A DNA stretch of 5,637 nucleotides from positions 1 to 5,637 of the forward strand of contig CALGGM010000107.1 of NCBI GenBank assembly GCA_937915925.1, given 5' to 3'. The stretch comes from an uncultured Clostridia bacterium. GTDB taxonomy: Bacteria > Bacillota > Clostridia > Christensenellales > CAG-138. A model generated the notes under the pieces. It ran no database searches. It saw only the letters and a program-made list of their open reading frames with translations, and was not told the origin of the DNA. Of the stretch, positions 5,190 to 5,637 are shown one piece after another; position 1 is the stretch's first letter, and each line of letters starts with the position of its first letter. The translations under genes were made by a program, and so were the position numbers.

Positions 5190-5637
5190 TGCGCCGCCAC
5201 CTTTCCTTTCATGATCTCGATAAACGGGTTGAAGTATTTTTCATCCTTGATGACAACGCCGGAGAGCCCCTTGCCGCCGTCTTTCGGACGCTTGACGTCC
5301 GCGAAGATGCCGCGCTCCAGCGTGGTGAAAAGCCCTAAGGTTTCGATCTCCTTCAAAAGATCGGTCGCCTTTGTCAGCACCTCGTTTGCGCGGGTGCGGA
5401 TGATGCCGCCCTCCTTGAAGGTGAGCTCTGACCCGAGATCCTTCATCGTGCGGAAGATGTACTGCGCGTTTTCGATCGACAGCGCGCGATCGCTCATGAA
5501 CGGCGTATGGATCGCCTCGGTCATCATGCCCAAAAGATGCAGCTTCTGGTTGGTCAGGATTGTGACCATGTTGAACAGCGCGTCCTGAATGTGCCCGCGG
5601 AAGATGTTGCCGGTCATGTACTTGGTCGGCGGCATGT
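5186..5637 (-). CDS. kamD: Lysine 5,6-aminomutase, alpha subunit, C-terminal part (5' end outside window)
   Basis: About 150 codons run in from the right edge to TGA at 5188-5186; the family is about 515-520 residues long, so roughly the last 29% is visible. Seen: PPTKYMTGNIFRGHIQDALF at the edge, then LTNQKLHLLGMMTEAIHTPF, MSDRALSIENAQYIF, and a tail with KRPKDGGKGLSGVVIKDEKY, all typical of KamD. The ATG at 5635 is an internal methionine, not the start. Known: KamD forms the TIM barrel that binds adenosylcobalamin and substrate and works with KamE. The 4-base overlap with kamE and the lack of any gap are what is expected for a coupled two-subunit enzyme. The promoter of this operon is outside the window. 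Confidence 0.95.
   Translation of the reverse strand, partial: MPPTKYMTGNIFRGHIQDALFNMVTILTNQKLHLLGMMTEAIHTPFMSDRALSIENAQYIFRTMKDLGSELTFKEGGIIRTRANEVLTKATDLLKEIETLGLFTTLERGIFADVKRPKDGGKGLSGVVIKDEKYFNPFIEIMKGKVAAQ

Noticed and set aside
4602..5588. Long plus-strand open frame opposite kamE and kamD (328 codons)
   Set aside because: The opposite strand carries two unmistakable aminomutase subunits. The low-complexity Val/Asp/Arg/His-rich translation is typical of an antisense shadow in GC-rich DNA.

Overview
The window looks like chromosomal DNA from an amino-acid-fermenting, butyrate-forming member of the Bacillota (class Clostridia, probably a gut-type Oscillospirales or relative). The evidence is a lysine 5,6-aminomutase, a two-subunit acyl-CoA transferase and an electron-transfer flavoprotein side by side, strong AAGGAGG-type ribosome binding sites, fairly GC-rich metabolic genes (about 63% in one hand-counted line) and a compound inverted repeat of the type scattered through such genomes. 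The genus is not resolvable from this sequence.

Layout. Bases 1-665 (+) are the 3' part of etfA, closed by an intrinsic terminator (676-710). Bases 753-1760 (+) encode an orphan Mrr-type restriction endonuclease, markedly AT-richer than its neighbours (40-42% GC in two hand-counted lines). The gap 1761-2009 holds a roughly 112-base compound inverted repeat (1771-1882), a terminator (1895-1927), a candidate operator and a promoter. Bases 2010-2912 (+) encode an AraC-family regulator with a GyrI-like effector domain, followed by two hairpins (2923-2953 and 2961-2990) that separate the convergent transcription units. On the minus strand, read from the right edge, lie kamD (3' part), kamE, CoA-transferase subunit A and subunit B. 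They are packed as an operon: a 4-base ATGA overlap, a 39-base gap with a strong ribosome binding site, then a 1-base TAATG overlap.

How the genes fit together. KamDE moves the terminal amino group of beta-lysine (or D-lysine) in the B12- and PLP-dependent step of lysine fermentation. The later cleavage step makes acetoacetate and 3-aminobutyryl-CoA, which becomes crotonyl-CoA and is reduced to butyryl-CoA by butyryl-CoA dehydrogenase with Etf. A butyryl-CoA:acetoacetate CoA-transferase then releases butyrate and recovers acetoacetyl-CoA. The minus-strand operon and the etfA end on the left therefore plausibly represent two arms of one lysine-to-butyrate locus that face each other. Between them sits a short accessory stretch with the nuclease, the repeat and the regulator. 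The missing genes (kamA, kdd, kce, kal, bcd, etfB) would have to lie outside the window. I see no clearly new system here. The most unusual items are the orphan nuclease with its N-terminal sensor-like domain, the candidate internal translation start in the AraC gene, the repeated terminator flanking that gene, and the compound repeat.
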